42,323 bases of DNA from an uncultured Eubacterium sp. (GCA_948470065.1 CAOKNO010000017.1:1-42323); one strand, 5' to 3'. Counted from the stretch's first letter, positions 19,101 through 32,039 are shown. Made by a program: numbers and translations. The notes: generated from the letters alone by a model not told the origin.

Positions 19101-20706
19101 CATCCCATTTTGAAACACGGTTGTAAATCCATTCCCCCAGGGATTCCGCTACTTCTAAAGCCGTCGTGTTCCCCGTATATTTATAAGTTTCCACCAAGCC
19201 GTTTACAATCTTGTGCATCGTATACCACGGCACCCAGGTATCGCTTGTCGTCCCTTGTTCCAACAAGTTAAATTGGCGTTCCGGATCGTTTGCATCCCGC
19301 ATCGTCGCTCCGAAAATAAATCCGCTCCCAAGCTTATCCTGGCATCGTTTCAGCTCATCAATAAGATACTCCAGACGTTGGATAAGCGTATAGCCGTCTG
19401 GACCGGCGTCATACCCATATCCATTTTCAACCGCCTGTGCGCAGGCCGCAAGGTAATGGCCCAACGTATGCCCCCCAATCCGGCTGTTCTCCCATCCTCC
19501 CGGATAAGGGCCGTTTGCAAATACATTATCATGATTAAAATCAAATTGCCCGTTTTTAATCTCTGCAGCCGTATAACCTGCCGTCAGTCGGAAATTGTAC
19601 AGCAGCCTGTCTGGATCAAATTTATTCAAAAATTCTACATCCTTCTCTGCTACTGTATTGTAATAATCGTCTTCGATCTGGATATCTGACAGCAAAAACT
19701 CCTGCAACTCCTGTACGTCGCTCTCTGCAAGGACCTTTAACACAAAGCGTTTGGTCCTTGTAATATCCTCATAAGAAACAGTTGCCGTTAACGTTACCGT
19801 AGCATCCGCCTGGCCTGCTCTGGGCCTTGTCACCTTCCCCGTCTTTGAAATCAGGCTTTCATCAGAGCTGTTCCATGTGATCGTGCTCCCGTTCACGCCT
19901 TGGGACGCCAAAGAAAGATCAGAAGTGATATCGGTATCTTCTATCATCAGCGCGGCACAGTCGTTCGTAACAACCTTTTGTTTCCTGGCCTCTTCCTCTT
20001 CTGGGGTTAACTCCTTGTATTCCTTAATCAATATGTAAGCAACATTAATCGCCAGGTTACTGCTCCCAGTTGCCCTGAAATTTACAGTCAGCTCACCGTC
20101 TGTAACCTCATATGTCTTCGTTACAGCCTCGCTTGCAGAAGCGTTTAACCCTTCTTTTAATACCGCCTGGGTTTCTTTCCCATAATTCAAGTACACATTC
20201 GGGGTTTTCGAGCATCCCCATGGATCGACGCAGCATACCGTTACATCATATTTCCCATTTTCTATTTCAAATTTGTAGTCAATGTAACGTTCTTCTATCC
20301 CATTTTCAAACTGGTTTTTTGTATAACGGTTTGAAGAAATCTTTGCCGTATCATTATTTGCCCCATTGTTCTCAAACGGCCATGTGTTATCGGTAAAGAC
20401 GCCGCCGCAGGAAGCGCTTCCATTTTTCAGAGGATCGCTTACCGTGTCCACAATCCCCCACTGATAGCCAGTCGCCGGATCCTCGCCATAGGCCTGATCG
20501 GTAACGCTGTTGTGAGTACCGAACTGATCCCCATCGCTCACTGTGTTAACGACATAATCCCCGCAATCAACAAAATATACAATTGATTTGTCGGGCCGTT
20601 CTGCGGCTGTTGCCGCAGATACGCTTCCCAATCCATTTGCCGGGATAGACGTAATGCATAAAGCAGCCGTCAGGATCCCTGCCAATACTTGTTTGAATTT
20701 ATTCAT
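16138..20706 (-). CDS. Secreted GH127/GH146-type enzyme with basic Ig-like tail
   Basis: 1522 residues. A signal peptide ends near VSA-ATA (about 33). A malectin/CBM-like module (about 45-232) and one atrophied Ig module (about 240-330) precede the DUF1680 catalytic domain. Glu667 and Cys669 (CETC) plus Cys739 and Cys740 (WCCTGTG) match the zinc-cysteine site of beta-L-arabinofuranosidases, with Cys739 the likely nucleophile. Then come a cadherin-like sandwich and three Big_2-type repeats (about 1285-1522), the last very rich in lysine, ending KKIKIVK. The gene begins 27 bp after the GH51 gene, so both are cotranscribed. It is clearly different in accessory domains from the GH127 protein at the left, suggesting separate substrates or locations rather than a recent duplication. 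Confidence 0.9.
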   Translation of the reverse strand: MNKFKQVLAGILTAALCITSIPANGLGSVSAATAAERPDKSIVYFVDCGDYVVNTVSDGDQFGTHNSVTDQAYGEDPATGYQWGIVDTVSDPLKNGSASCGGVFTDNTWPFENNGANNDTAKISSNRYTKNQFENGIEERYIDYKFEIENGKYDVTVCCVDPWGCSKTPNVYLNYGKETQAVLKEGLNASASEAVTKTYEVTDGELTVNFRATGSSNLAINVAYILIKEYKELTPEEEEARKQKVVTNDCAALMIEDTDITSDLSLASQGVNGSTITWNSSDESLISKTGKVTRPRAGQADATVTLTATVSYEDITRTKRFVLKVLAESDVQELQEFLLSDIQIEDDYYNTVAEKDVEFLNKFDPDRLLYNFRLTAGYTAAEIKNGQFDFNHDNVFANGPYPGGWENSRIGGHTLGHYLAACAQAVENGYGYDAGPDGYTLIQRLEYLIDELKRCQDKLGSGFIFGATMRDANDPERQFNLLEQGTTSDTWVPWYTMHKIVNGLVETYKYTGNTTALEVAESLGEWIYNRVSKWDETIQRRVLGVEYGGMNDCLYELYKYAESAGYANADHFSFAAHRFDEDNLFARVLAGEQNVLNGLHANCTIPKFNGALNRYRTLGDETYLRYTEAFWTLITEKHTYITGGNSECEFFGVDNILDAERSHCNCETCNTHNMLKMTKELYRITGDKRYADFYETTFINAIMASVNEDTGMTTYFQPMATGFFKVYCNPDLEKNYFWCCTGTGLENFTKLGDGFYFYTGNKLIVNQYTSSTITWWDWNVSVKQETDIPNTDKAKFTINTLNGAKSVAMDLRLRVPGWTAGNPTVTVNGAVQNATISNGYISLERNWNNGDVVELTLPMEIRAYTLPDNAGNVYGFKYGPVVLAAELGTDNKMDTYQIGVQCDVCKTKIVNGQERTSTNGYGNTSNQGTLTTETLNIQDGVSVSEFIENIEDYLVKDANSLNFSLKGTDWGGPQPMNFVPYYRLRDQRYGIYWLFAGDDPAQAQERLLASKKTGRDLNVNLSGIGVGYGAQTEGDAQNYPHMEEAGNGSEGDMGKLTRFAKAGGSFSYLFKVDKTKTNYINCQYTDEDKGKTMVITCGDRVIDTDTLADTGSGVTYKKQYEIPKEIVASAVPYELKDETTGKVEIRDVLRISFSGADGEDSPKLHTSVYTSTNYSNQAFIAKMSSDIGTIQNNGASGYLLTVPSNTTQVQLITDLADKYGLLYINGILTDDTKAVKYILDAKETKIDMQVFAEDHVTKKDYVLTIVKNDIPAVESIRVSPAEKTLDIGQTVVLNVTVSPEAAEKGVTFRSQDNSIASVDSSGKVTAKKAGTTVITVTSNQNPDVKATCRITVKKPAAPSVALKKITLRKKTKSMSVGETYQLGVTFSPSNASNRKVKYNSSKKSIASVSSTGKVKAKKKGTTTITVTSLANSKIKATCKITVKKPTLKISGKSKVKKGKSIQLKATLKNLKGTVKWSVSNSKLAKITKTGKKVKLKAKKTGTVKVTAKVGSVKATKKIKIVK

Positions 20707-20733
20707 ACGTTTCCTTTCCCTTCCTTCCTAAAA

Positions 20734-23700
20734 TTACCGGACCTTGATTGACAATTTTGCCTTCTTACCGTTAAAGGTTTTTACCGTAATCACTGCTTTC
20801 CCCTTCTTCTTCGCTTTTACTACGCCTTTGGAAGATACGGTAGCGACGCTCTTCTTGCTCGTTGAATACGTCAGCTTGTAGCTATATGTATTTTTGAGGA
20901 ACTTCACTTTAATCTTAAATGTTTTGTTCTTCTTCAGCGTCTTGCTCTTCTTGTTCAATGTAATCTTGGACGGTTTCTTTTTCACCGTAACCGTACATTT
21001 TGCCGACTTGCCGTTTGACGTTTTTACAGAGATCACAGACTTCCCAGTCTTTTTCCCTTGGATCTTCCCATTTTTGATGGAAACAATCGAAGGCTTGCTG
21101 CTCTTCCAAGTAACCTTCTTAGAAGCGGCGGAAGGCTTTATGGTTGCTTTAAACGTCGCTTTCTCCGTCTGGCCAATCGTTATTTTCTTACCAACATTCA
21201 ATTTTACGCTTGTTGGCTTTGGCTTTGTAGGCACAGGCGTAGGCTTCTTCACAACCAGGGAATCCTTCGCTGCTTTTAATTTGTTGTAAGCATCCTTCAA
21301 TTCCTGGTATGGATCTGCGTTTGCAATTAAATTTTTTGCATTGTTTAATTCCTTCTGGAAGTTTGCCCAGGATTCTGCGGTATAATCCGAAGCTTTTAAA
21401 TTCGCCATGCTGTCTACCAGCTTTTTCAAATCATCCTTTGATACTTCTGGCGGTTTCTTCTGTGACAACGGCACGCGGATAACATTGACGGAATATCCCA
21501 TCAACTCATATACCATCTGATTTCCTTCGATTGCCTGGGAAACCGTAACCGGAGCTACCTTTTCATTCCCAATAGCGTTAGCGTCGTCTAAGCCGCCTGT
21601 TAGAGAAGTTACTTCTGCCTTCCCATCTAAGCTTAAGTTTGAAAAATCCAGCCGTATTTCTTTCTTGCGCTTATCTGGGTTCACCAGTTTAATATATACA
21701 TTCTGGCTATCCTTATTTACCACCTGGTAAATATCCGTCTGGTACTGGTTCAATGCGCTGGAGAAATCATATTTTGCAGTATCCGACGCGCTTACATTTG
21801 CGCTGGTATAACTACCTTCTAATTTGCCATTGACGCCAAAGTTAAAGCTTACGCGCATTGGATCGTTTGTCTGGATCCTGGTCAGCTTACCCGTTTCATA
21901 ATGCTTATTTGCATAATTATTCCCGAGTACCTTAGTCGTAAGGCTGGTACGGTTGCGTTCCGGCCTAGTAACTTCCATACGCACGCCTGCGTTGTCCTGT
22001 CCCATACGATACCAATAATACTGCTTCTCGTGGCCGGCTCCAATGACAATGGCGCCGTTACCAGAAGATTTTACCGCGCCTTCTACCTCGATACGGAAGT
22101 TCTTCCATTTTTCCTTTACTGCCTTCGGCAGGTATACGGCGTTAAGTCCATTGGTATTGGTAAATTCCAATCGTCCGTCCTTAATCGCGCAGCCGCTTGA
22201 TTGATCAAACGGCTGCCAGCCGTTCGGATTGGAATCGTTATTAAAATCATCCTCCAGCAATATACTGCCGTCTTCGGCATAAACCGTTATTTTATCAATA
22301 GATCCTGCCGCAGAAACGCTTCCGATGATTGGGCTCCCATAATTCGAATAATCCTTATCCGGGGAAACCAGTTCCGTGCCAATCAAATCCGTGCCATAAT
22401 TATTTGAAAACATCTGCTGCACATAGTAATTCGTCGACTTCGCCGTTTGAAATTCATCAAAATAAATCAAATCGTGATCCCAGCTTGTGCTTCCAACCTT
22501 GTACAGAAGCGGGGCGTAAGAGATATTCTTGACCACGTCTGCGTTCCGTTCCAGCCCAGTGATATAACAAGCTTCCGCCAGAGCCGTGTTGTATTTGTTG
22601 TTGTTGCGGATTGCATATTCCCCTACAAATACATCGCTGCCTCCTTGGTCGGTACGTTCGTAGTAATCATACCGATCCGCTTGGTTGTACATAAAGGATT
22701 CTGACTCATAGTAGTGCTCGTCTACAAGGGTTTCCCCAGGCATTGTCTGGGCAATGCGGTCATATGCATATTCCAGATCGTTCCCTGTAGAGGTCGGTCC
22801 TGCGCTGGAGATAATGTTCAGCTCATGATCTGGATAATGTGTGCTTGCGTACTCCTCTACTGCACGTTTTATCACATCAAAGTTATTGAAATATTTTGCC
22901 TGTAAGTTTTCATTCCCGATCCCTATGTATTTCAGGTTGAACGGAGCTGGATGGCCGTTTTCCGCACGCTTTTTCGCCCATTCATTGGTAGCTGCGTCGC
23001 CCCAGCAGTAATCGAGGAGATCGGTCGCCATATCAATAAAAAACTGCAAATCCGACCCAGTCTTAGCATTGACGTCTTTTGTCTCATATTGGCATAGCAC
23101 GCCTGCGCTCATAATCGGGAATGGCTCCATCCCATACTCTTCACACAAAGACAAAAGCTCATGGTATCCAAAACCAAAGGACTGCATATAGCCCCAAGTA
23201 CGGTTCTGATTGCCCCAATTTTCCCAACGGTTCGTATTGCTCCTACGTTCCTCCAAAGGACCGACGGTATCCCTCCAGTCATAAAGCCCTTCCCAGTTAA
23301 ACCCTTCCACAATACATCCGCCTGGGAAACGCATAAATTTGGGGTTCAGGCCCATCATCAGATCTAAGAGATCCTGGCGGATCCCAACGCCGCAAGCATA
23401 ATTTGGATCTCCATATCCAAAGCTGTCATGCGGTACTACAGATACCATGTCCAGGCACAACCTATCCGCCGCCCCTGCATTTTCTATTGTAAGGATTAAT
23501 TTCCCCTTTGTATTCCTCGTCGCAATAGACGTTAATTCCGCAGACACTTTCTGCCAGGAACCGTCTGGCTGAAATGTAACCTCCTGTTCATCTGTCAGAT
23601 CCTTGCCGCTTTGATCTACAAGCCTTACATACATCCTACCGCTATAGCCAGGATCTGCTTTGGCATAGACAGAAAACGTATATTCCCCTTCCCTGCTGGC

Positions 23701-24897
23701 TGCATCAAAAGGCTTTACTGCCATTGCCGCCCCATTCGGGTTATTCTGCGGCGCAAACCCGCCGTTTTCTAAGGATACATTGCCTTTTAACACTGCATAA
23801 TGCGGGTTTTTTTCATGTAAGCTGTCCGCCGTCCCCTGTGCTCCATCCGGCTTTACTTCAAAGCTAGAGGCTGGGGAAGCGGTCCAATGAAGCTTGTAAT
23901 TCCCAATGGTTTCATACCCATTCTGGCGGAAATAATCGTTATCCCCACCCTTTTGGACATATGCATTTTCAAAGGAATAGTTCTTTACCATTTCAGGATA
24001 CAGCCCGCCGTCCGCAGCGCTGTTGATGTCTTCATAAAACAGACCGTATAAGGTGTCGCTTAATTTCTTTGTAACATTGTTCCCGTCAATCGCCATAGAA
24101 TACTGTTGCATATTGTCCTGGGAACCCATAACCTGCTTTACCTGTTCCTGGTCCAATGCGTTCTTATATACGCGGAAATCCCGGAAATCTCCTTGGTACA
24201 AGGGATCGTTCTTATAGTTGGATTTCCCAATATAAGACTGCAGGCCTGTCCCAAAATCGCTGACGCTGCGCGAAACCGACTGTGTCCCAATCAATTCCCC
24301 ATCGATATAACATGTCATTGACCTTGGCTGTATCACAATTGCATAATGCGTCCATACGCCCTGGTTCCCAACGGTATTCGTGCTTTCACGGAAGCCTTTT
24401 TCCGCGCTCCACGGGCTATCCTGGTTGACAGAATCCGTCATAACCAGTTTCAAGGTATTGTGCTGTTTTTCACAAGGTACGAAATAATAATAGTTTGTAG
24501 GATTCCCCTTGCTATCGGCAGGGCTTCCAAAGAAAAAAGCCGCCAGCCAGTTCTCCTGTGGATCATTATCACGAAGCCACATCGAAACCGTCAAGGTATC
24601 CTGCTTATCAAACATCCCTTCTGGAAGGGTAATATAAGCAGAGCCGTCCGCCGCCCCTCCTGGAAGGGATGCAACCCCATTTTCTACAGTTACGCCGCTG
24701 CCTATTACCGCATCGTTGTTTTTACCAGAAGAATCCTTCCCTCCATCTTGAAATTCATAATGCGCAAGCAGCTCTGTGCCCGCGAGAAGATTTTCCTCTG
24801 CCTGTACCGCGCCTATCCCAGGTGGATGCAGCATCCCTGCCAGCAAAGCCAATACCAGGATAAGGCTAAACGCCTTGTTCCTCTTTCTCCCTTTCAT
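20734..24897 (-). CDS. Secreted GH51-type alpha-L-arabinofuranosidase
   Basis: 1387 residues. A signal peptide (about 1-33) is followed by a LamG domain (about 38-262) and the GH51 core, which opens with LSDTLYGLFYEDIN and contains FPGGCIVEGFNW. Glu663 in GIGNENLQ is the predicted acid/base and Glu760 in FVGEYAIRNN the nucleophile. CBM-like modules are inserted before and after the barrel. A FIVAR module (about 1160-1220) and two lysine-rich Big_2 repeats end the protein at KLSIKVR. It should remove alpha-L-arabinofuranosyl side chains outside the cell. Most bacterial GH51 enzymes are intracellular and near 500 residues, so this is an extended surface version. It leads a two-gene operon, with its own promoter at the 3' end of gyrA. 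Confidence 0.92.
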   Translation of the reverse strand: MKGRKRNKAFSLILVLALLAGMLHPPGIGAVQAEENLLAGTELLAHYEFQDGGKDSSGKNNDAVIGSGVTVENGVASLPGGAADGSAYITLPEGMFDKQDTLTVSMWLRDNDPQENWLAAFFFGSPADSKGNPTNYYYFVPCEKQHNTLKLVMTDSVNQDSPWSAEKGFRESTNTVGNQGVWTHYAIVIQPRSMTCYIDGELIGTQSVSRSVSDFGTGLQSYIGKSNYKNDPLYQGDFRDFRVYKNALDQEQVKQVMGSQDNMQQYSMAIDGNNVTKKLSDTLYGLFYEDINSAADGGLYPEMVKNYSFENAYVQKGGDNDYFRQNGYETIGNYKLHWTASPASSFEVKPDGAQGTADSLHEKNPHYAVLKGNVSLENGGFAPQNNPNGAAMAVKPFDAASREGEYTFSVYAKADPGYSGRMYVRLVDQSGKDLTDEQEVTFQPDGSWQKVSAELTSIATRNTKGKLILTIENAGAADRLCLDMVSVVPHDSFGYGDPNYACGVGIRQDLLDLMMGLNPKFMRFPGGCIVEGFNWEGLYDWRDTVGPLEERRSNTNRWENWGNQNRTWGYMQSFGFGYHELLSLCEEYGMEPFPIMSAGVLCQYETKDVNAKTGSDLQFFIDMATDLLDYCWGDAATNEWAKKRAENGHPAPFNLKYIGIGNENLQAKYFNNFDVIKRAVEEYASTHYPDHELNIISSAGPTSTGNDLEYAYDRIAQTMPGETLVDEHYYESESFMYNQADRYDYYERTDQGGSDVFVGEYAIRNNNKYNTALAEACYITGLERNADVVKNISYAPLLYKVGSTSWDHDLIYFDEFQTAKSTNYYVQQMFSNNYGTDLIGTELVSPDKDYSNYGSPIIGSVSAAGSIDKITVYAEDGSILLEDDFNNDSNPNGWQPFDQSSGCAIKDGRLEFTNTNGLNAVYLPKAVKEKWKNFRIEVEGAVKSSGNGAIVIGAGHEKQYYWYRMGQDNAGVRMEVTRPERNRTSLTTKVLGNNYANKHYETGKLTRIQTNDPMRVSFNFGVNGKLEGSYTSANVSASDTAKYDFSSALNQYQTDIYQVVNKDSQNVYIKLVNPDKRKKEIRLDFSNLSLDGKAEVTSLTGGLDDANAIGNEKVAPVTVSQAIEGNQMVYELMGYSVNVIRVPLSQKKPPEVSKDDLKKLVDSMANLKASDYTAESWANFQKELNNAKNLIANADPYQELKDAYNKLKAAKDSLVVKKPTPVPTKPKPTSVKLNVGKKITIGQTEKATFKATIKPSAASKKVTWKSSKPSIVSIKNGKIQGKKTGKSVISVKTSNGKSAKCTVTVKKKPSKITLNKKSKTLKKNKTFKIKVKFLKNTYSYKLTYSTSKKSVATVSSKGVVKAKKKGKAVITVKTFNGKKAKLSIKVR

Positions 24898-24968
24898 TTC
24901 ATCCTTTCTCCTTCCCTTCTTTAATCTGATCCTGCTATCCAGACAAAAATAATAATTTTAGCATTTAT

Positions 24969-24997
24969 ATTTTATACAAATTCCACAAAAGGATCAA
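24969..24997 (-). promoter_or_regulatory. Promoter of the GH51-GH127 operon
   Basis: Minus-strand TTGATC (24992-24997), 17-bp spacer, TAAAAT (24969-24974), located just beyond the gyrA stop and about 70 bp before the GH51 start. No obvious gyrA terminator lies between, so read-through from the gyrase operon is possible. Confidence 0.5.
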
Positions 24998-25006
24998 TAC
25001 AAATAC

Positions 25007-27487
25007 TTAAATATTGTCTTGTTTTTCCTCCTGTTCCATTAGGGATTTGTCTTCCCTTACCTTCGCAATGCTTGCAACTGTGATATCTTCTGACAGATCC
25101 ATCAGCTTCACACCAGATGTTACGCGGCCCAAAACAGAGATCCCTTCCACCTTCATCCGTATGATAATTCCTTCTGTCGTAATCATCATAATCTCATTTT
25201 CCTGGTTTACTGCTTTCACACCAATGATATTTCCGGTCCGATCCGTGATTTTATAGCATTTTACGCCTTTTCCTCCACGGATCTGCGGGGTAAACTCATC
25301 CATCCTGGTCAATTTGCCCAATCCCTTTTCGGATGCAATCAAAAGGTATTCCCCTTGGGTATGCATCTGCATCCCAATCACTTCGTCGCGATCCGACAGG
25401 TTCATCCCAATCACGCCCATGGAAACACGCCCTGTGCTCCTGACGTCCGTTTCGTGGAACCGGATGCACTGGCCAAATTTCGTAACTAAAATCATATCCT
25501 TCGAATTATCCGTCATCTTAACTTCAATCAATTCATCTTCTTCCCTTAGATTGATTGCAGCAAGCCCTTTCTTACGTACGTTTGCATAATCCGTCACCGG
25601 CGTCTTCTTGACAATCCCATTCCTTGTCGCCATAAATAGAAAATGATCGTCTTTGTATTCCCGGATTGGGATCACTGCAGTAATCTTCTCGCCAGGCAGA
25701 AGCTGCAAAAGATTGATGATCGCCGTCCCACGGGCGGTCCTCCCTGCTTCCGGGATTTCGTAAGCCTTAATGCGGTATACTTTCCCTGTATTCGTAAAAA
25801 ACATCAAGTAATGGTGGGTTGTCGTCATCAGCAGCTCTTCTATGTAATCCCCATCAATAGTTTCCATTCCTTTGATCCCTTTGCCCCCTCGGTTCTGGCT
25901 GCGGAAATTATCTACGCTCATCCGTTTGATATAGCCAAGCTTTGTCATTGTAATTACCGTATTTGTAACTGGGATCAAATCTTCCATTGAGATGTCGTAT
26001 TCATCAAACCCAATCGAAGTCCTTCTGTCGTCCCCAAACTTATTAGCAATCAGTAGTATTTCTTCCCGGATCACACCCAAAAGCTTCTTCTCATCAGCCA
26101 GGATTGCCTTCAGTTCCTGTATCAGTTCCATAAGCTGGCTGTACTCTGCCTCTAATTTCCCACGTTCTAATCCAGTCAGCGCACGCAAACGCATATCGAC
26201 GATAGCCTGCGCCTGCGCGTCCGACAACTGAAACCGTTCCATCAAGCTTGCCTTAGCGGCTTGTACCGTTTCGCTGCCGCGGATAATACGGATCACTTCG
26301 TCAATATGATCCAGGGCAACAAGCAACCCTTCTAAAATATGGGCGCGTTCCTCAGCCTTGTTCAGTTCGTACTTGGTCCTTCTGGTCACGACTTCTTCCT
26401 GATGCTTCAAATAATACGCCAGCATATCCTTAAGGTTAAGGACTTTTGGCTCGTTGTTCACCAGAGCAATCATATTGACGCCAAAGGTATCCTGCATCTG
26501 GGTATGCTTATACAAATGGTTCAGGATTACATTTGGGTTTACATCGCGGCGCAGCTCGATACAGATCCGCATCCCTTCCCGGTTCGACTCGTCCCGAAGG
26601 TCTGTAATCCCATCTACCTTTTTGTCGCGGACAAGGTCTGCAATCTTTTCAATTAAGCGCGCCTTGTTTACCATATATGGAAGTTCTGTCACCACGATCC
26701 GGTTCTTACCATTTGCCATCGGCTCAATATCAGTAACTGCGCGTACCCGGATCTTGCCCTTCCCGGTCCGGTAAGCCTGGTTAATGCCAGAAGTCCCAAG
26801 CACCATGCCGCCCGTAGGGAAATCAGGGCCTTTTACAATCTCCAACAATTCTTCGATTTCCGTATCCCGATCCTCTTGGATCCGGTTGTCAATCAATTTC
26901 ACTACGGCGTCAATGGATTCCCGCAGGTTATGAGGCGGTATATTCGTCGCCATGCCGACTGCAATCCCAGTCGTCCCATTTACTAGGAGATTTGGATAAC
27001 GGGAAGGGAGGACCTGTGGCTCCCTTTCCGTTTCATCAAAGTTCGGGGAGAAATTTACGGTATCTTTATTGATATCTGCAAGCATCTCCATCGAGATCTT
27101 ACTTAACCGGGCCTCTGTATAACGCATGGCTGCCGCCCCGTCGCCGTCTACCGAACCAAAATTCCCATGGCCGTCTACCAGCATGTAACGGGTGGACCAC
27201 TCCTGCGCCATATTGACAAGCGCGCCATAAATGGAACTGTCGCCATGCGGATGGTATTTACCCATCGTATCCCCGACAATACGCGCGCATTTCCGGTGCG
27301 GCTTATCCGGTCCATTATTCAGCTCTATCATTGCATACAGAATCCTGCGCTGGACCGGCTTAAGGCCATCCCTGACGTCAGGAAGCGCGCGGGAAGTCAA
27401 AACACTCATCGCATAATCAATATATGAGCTTTCCATGGTATCTTTCAAATCAACGTTATCAATCCGGTCGAACATCTTATCATCCAT
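25007..27487 (-). CDS. gyrA: DNA gyrase subunit A
   Basis: 826 residues, full length for GyrA. The breakage-reunion domain has the catalytic tyrosine at 123 (AMRYTE), the quinolone-determining segment [13 protein letters not shown] with Ser84 and Gly88, and six C-terminal beta-pinwheel blades, including a GyrA-box-like stretch ([11 protein letters not shown]). It forms the A2B2 gyrase that introduces negative supercoils ahead of forks. It starts 13 bp after gyrB with a GGAGG site. Where Escherichia coli has Asp87 and Bacillus has Glu, this protein has Gly. Confidence 0.98.
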   Translation of the reverse strand: MDDKMFDRIDNVDLKDTMESSYIDYAMSVLTSRALPDVRDGLKPVQRRILYAMIELNNGPDKPHRKCARIVGDTMGKYHPHGDSSIYGALVNMAQEWSTRYMLVDGHGNFGSVDGDGAAAMRYTEARLSKISMEMLADINKDTVNFSPNFDETEREPQVLPSRYPNLLVNGTTGIAVGMATNIPPHNLRESIDAVVKLIDNRIQEDRDTEIEELLEIVKGPDFPTGGMVLGTSGINQAYRTGKGKIRVRAVTDIEPMANGKNRIVVTELPYMVNKARLIEKIADLVRDKKVDGITDLRDESNREGMRICIELRRDVNPNVILNHLYKHTQMQDTFGVNMIALVNNEPKVLNLKDMLAYYLKHQEEVVTRRTKYELNKAEERAHILEGLLVALDHIDEVIRIIRGSETVQAAKASLMERFQLSDAQAQAIVDMRLRALTGLERGKLEAEYSQLMELIQELKAILADEKKLLGVIREEILLIANKFGDDRRTSIGFDEYDISMEDLIPVTNTVITMTKLGYIKRMSVDNFRSQNRGGKGIKGMETIDGDYIEELLMTTTHHYLMFFTNTGKVYRIKAYEIPEAGRTARGTAIINLLQLLPGEKITAVIPIREYKDDHFLFMATRNGIVKKTPVTDYANVRKKGLAAINLREEDELIEVKMTDNSKDMILVTKFGQCIRFHETDVRSTGRVSMGVIGMNLSDRDEVIGMQMHTQGEYLLIASEKGLGKLTRMDEFTPQIRGGKGVKCYKITDRTGNIIGVKAVNQENEIMMITTEGIIIRMKVEGISVLGRVTSGVKLMDLSEDITVASIAKVREDKSLMEQEEKQDNI

Positions 27488-27500
27488 CTATTTACCTCCA

Positions 27501-30539
<3,039 letters not shown>

Positions 30540-30543
<4 letters not shown>

Positions 30544-30749
30544 TTTACAATCTGGATTGTCTCCCCTTCAAAAGAAACAACATCTCCATCTGTTAATTTC
30601 TTCCCCCGGCGTGTTTCTACTTCCCCATTCACTGATACAAGTCCATCCTGGATCACAAGTTTTGCCATTACGCCTGATTCTACCAGGTTTGCAGCCTTTA
30701 AAGCCTGGCCCAGCCTTATAAATTCATCCCTAAGCTTTACTTCTACCAT
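30540..30749 (-). CDS. yaaA: S4-domain RNA-binding protein YaaA
   Basis: 69 residues made of a single S4 domain (IRLGQALKAANLVESG, then NGEVETRRGKKL). It is always found between dnaN and recF in Bacillota and probably binds structured RNA or ribosomes; its exact role is not settled. The stop overlaps the recF start. Confidence 0.95.
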
Positions 30750-30791
30750 GCGTCGGTTTCCTCCATCGTCTATGCTAAAAATATAAATTAT

Positions 30792-31907
30792 TTAATTATT
30801 TACTGCTGCGTTAAAATTAACAGGAAGGATCAAATAAATATAAGATTCCTCTGTATCCTTGATAAAGCATGGGGCTTTCGGGTTTACCATATAAAGGCAG
30901 GCGTTTTCATCGTCAATAACCCGCAAAGCCTCCATAAAGAATTTGGGGTTGAACCCAATCAAGATATCCTTCCCTTCTTTTTCAATATCAATCTCTTCAT
31001 CCATAGAACCCAAAGAAGAGTGGATCTTTAACTCCATCGTACCTTCCGATATGTCCATCAGGATTGGCTTCTTGTCGCCTTCTTTTACAAAGAGCGTAGC
31101 CCTGTCAATGCAGTACAGCAGTTCCCGCCGGTTTATCGTAACCTTTGTTTCATAATCAGAAGAAAGCATCTGATCGATCTTGAAATATTCCCCTTCAATC
31201 AGGCGGGATACAACGGTCGTATCCCCAAATTCAAAAACGATATGGTTATCGGTAAAAAACATATGCACAGGATCATTGACGCCTCCAGGCAAGATTTTGC
31301 TTACTTCCTGGAGCGTCTTACCTGGGACTATGACCTTGTGGCAGCCGTATACCTCGCTCAGTTCTATTTTACGGATAGAAATACGATGGCCGTCTAAGGA
31401 AACGACCCTGAGCTGGTTCTCTGAAATCTCAAACAGTTCCCCTGTCATCAGTTTATTGTTATCGCTATCTGCAATGGAAAAAATCGTCTGCCGGATCACT
31501 TCTTTTAAGGTAAATTGGGAGAGGGAGATTGGTTGGTTCCGTTCTATAAATGGAAGGTATGAAAAATCTTCCCCTGATCTACCTGGAATATTGAATTTTG
31601 CTTTCTCACAGGTAATTGTCGTATGGTAATTGTCGTCGGATTCAATGGTAACGTCATTATCCGGCAGCTTCCGTACGATTTCAGAGAAAATCTTAGCGTC
31701 TAAGGCAAGGATACCACGCGCGGCGATTTCCCCTTTAATTTTTGTTTCAATCCCTAGTTCCATATCGTTTGCTGTCAATTTAATTTCATTAGCGGAAGCG
31801 TCGATTAATATACATTCTAATATATTTAATGTTGTCCGTGTAGGGACTGCTTTCGATACGATATTTACTCCACAGAGAAGATCTGCCTTGGAACATATAA
31901 TTTTCAT
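30792..31907 (-). CDS. dnaN: DNA polymerase III beta subunit (sliding clamp)
   Basis: 371 residues with the three repeated clamp domains and the conserved C-terminus (FIKDTEESYIYLILPVN). It forms the ring that tethers the replicative polymerase. A GGAAGGAG site lies upstream of the ATG. It follows dnaA after a 300-bp spacer holding further DnaA boxes. Confidence 0.98.
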   Translation of the reverse strand: MKIICSKADLLCGVNIVSKAVPTRTTLNILECILIDASANEIKLTANDMELGIETKIKGEIAARGILALDAKIFSEIVRKLPDNDVTIESDDNYHTTITCEKAKFNIPGRSGEDFSYLPFIERNQPISLSQFTLKEVIRQTIFSIADSDNNKLMTGELFEISENQLRVVSLDGHRISIRKIELSEVYGCHKVIVPGKTLQEVSKILPGGVNDPVHMFFTDNHIVFEFGDTTVVSRLIEGEYFKIDQMLSSDYETKVTINRRELLYCIDRATLFVKEGDKKPILMDISEGTMELKIHSSLGSMDEEIDIEKEGKDILIGFNPKFFMEALRVIDDENACLYMVNPKAPCFIKDTEESYIYLILPVNFNAAVNN

Positions 31908-31986
31908 AACGTGAATAACTCCTTCCTGGCTAAAGATATATTAATGATAATAGATTCATAGTCTTAATCTTAGGGCATGTTTATAT

Positions 31987-32039
31987 GTGCATAAACCGCC
32001 AAACCCTCTAGTTTCGGGAGCTTGGCAGTTTATTCGCAC
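31987..32039. repeat. Long inverted repeat in the dnaA-dnaN spacer
   Basis: ATAAACCGCCAA (31991-32002) faces TTGGCAGTTTAT (32022-32033) with one mismatch, and GTGC/GCAC extend the outer end. The resulting hairpin of about 50 nt has no U tract on either side, so it is not a standard terminator. It may be an origin structure, a dispersed element or an mRNA structure between dnaA and dnaN. Confidence 0.6.
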
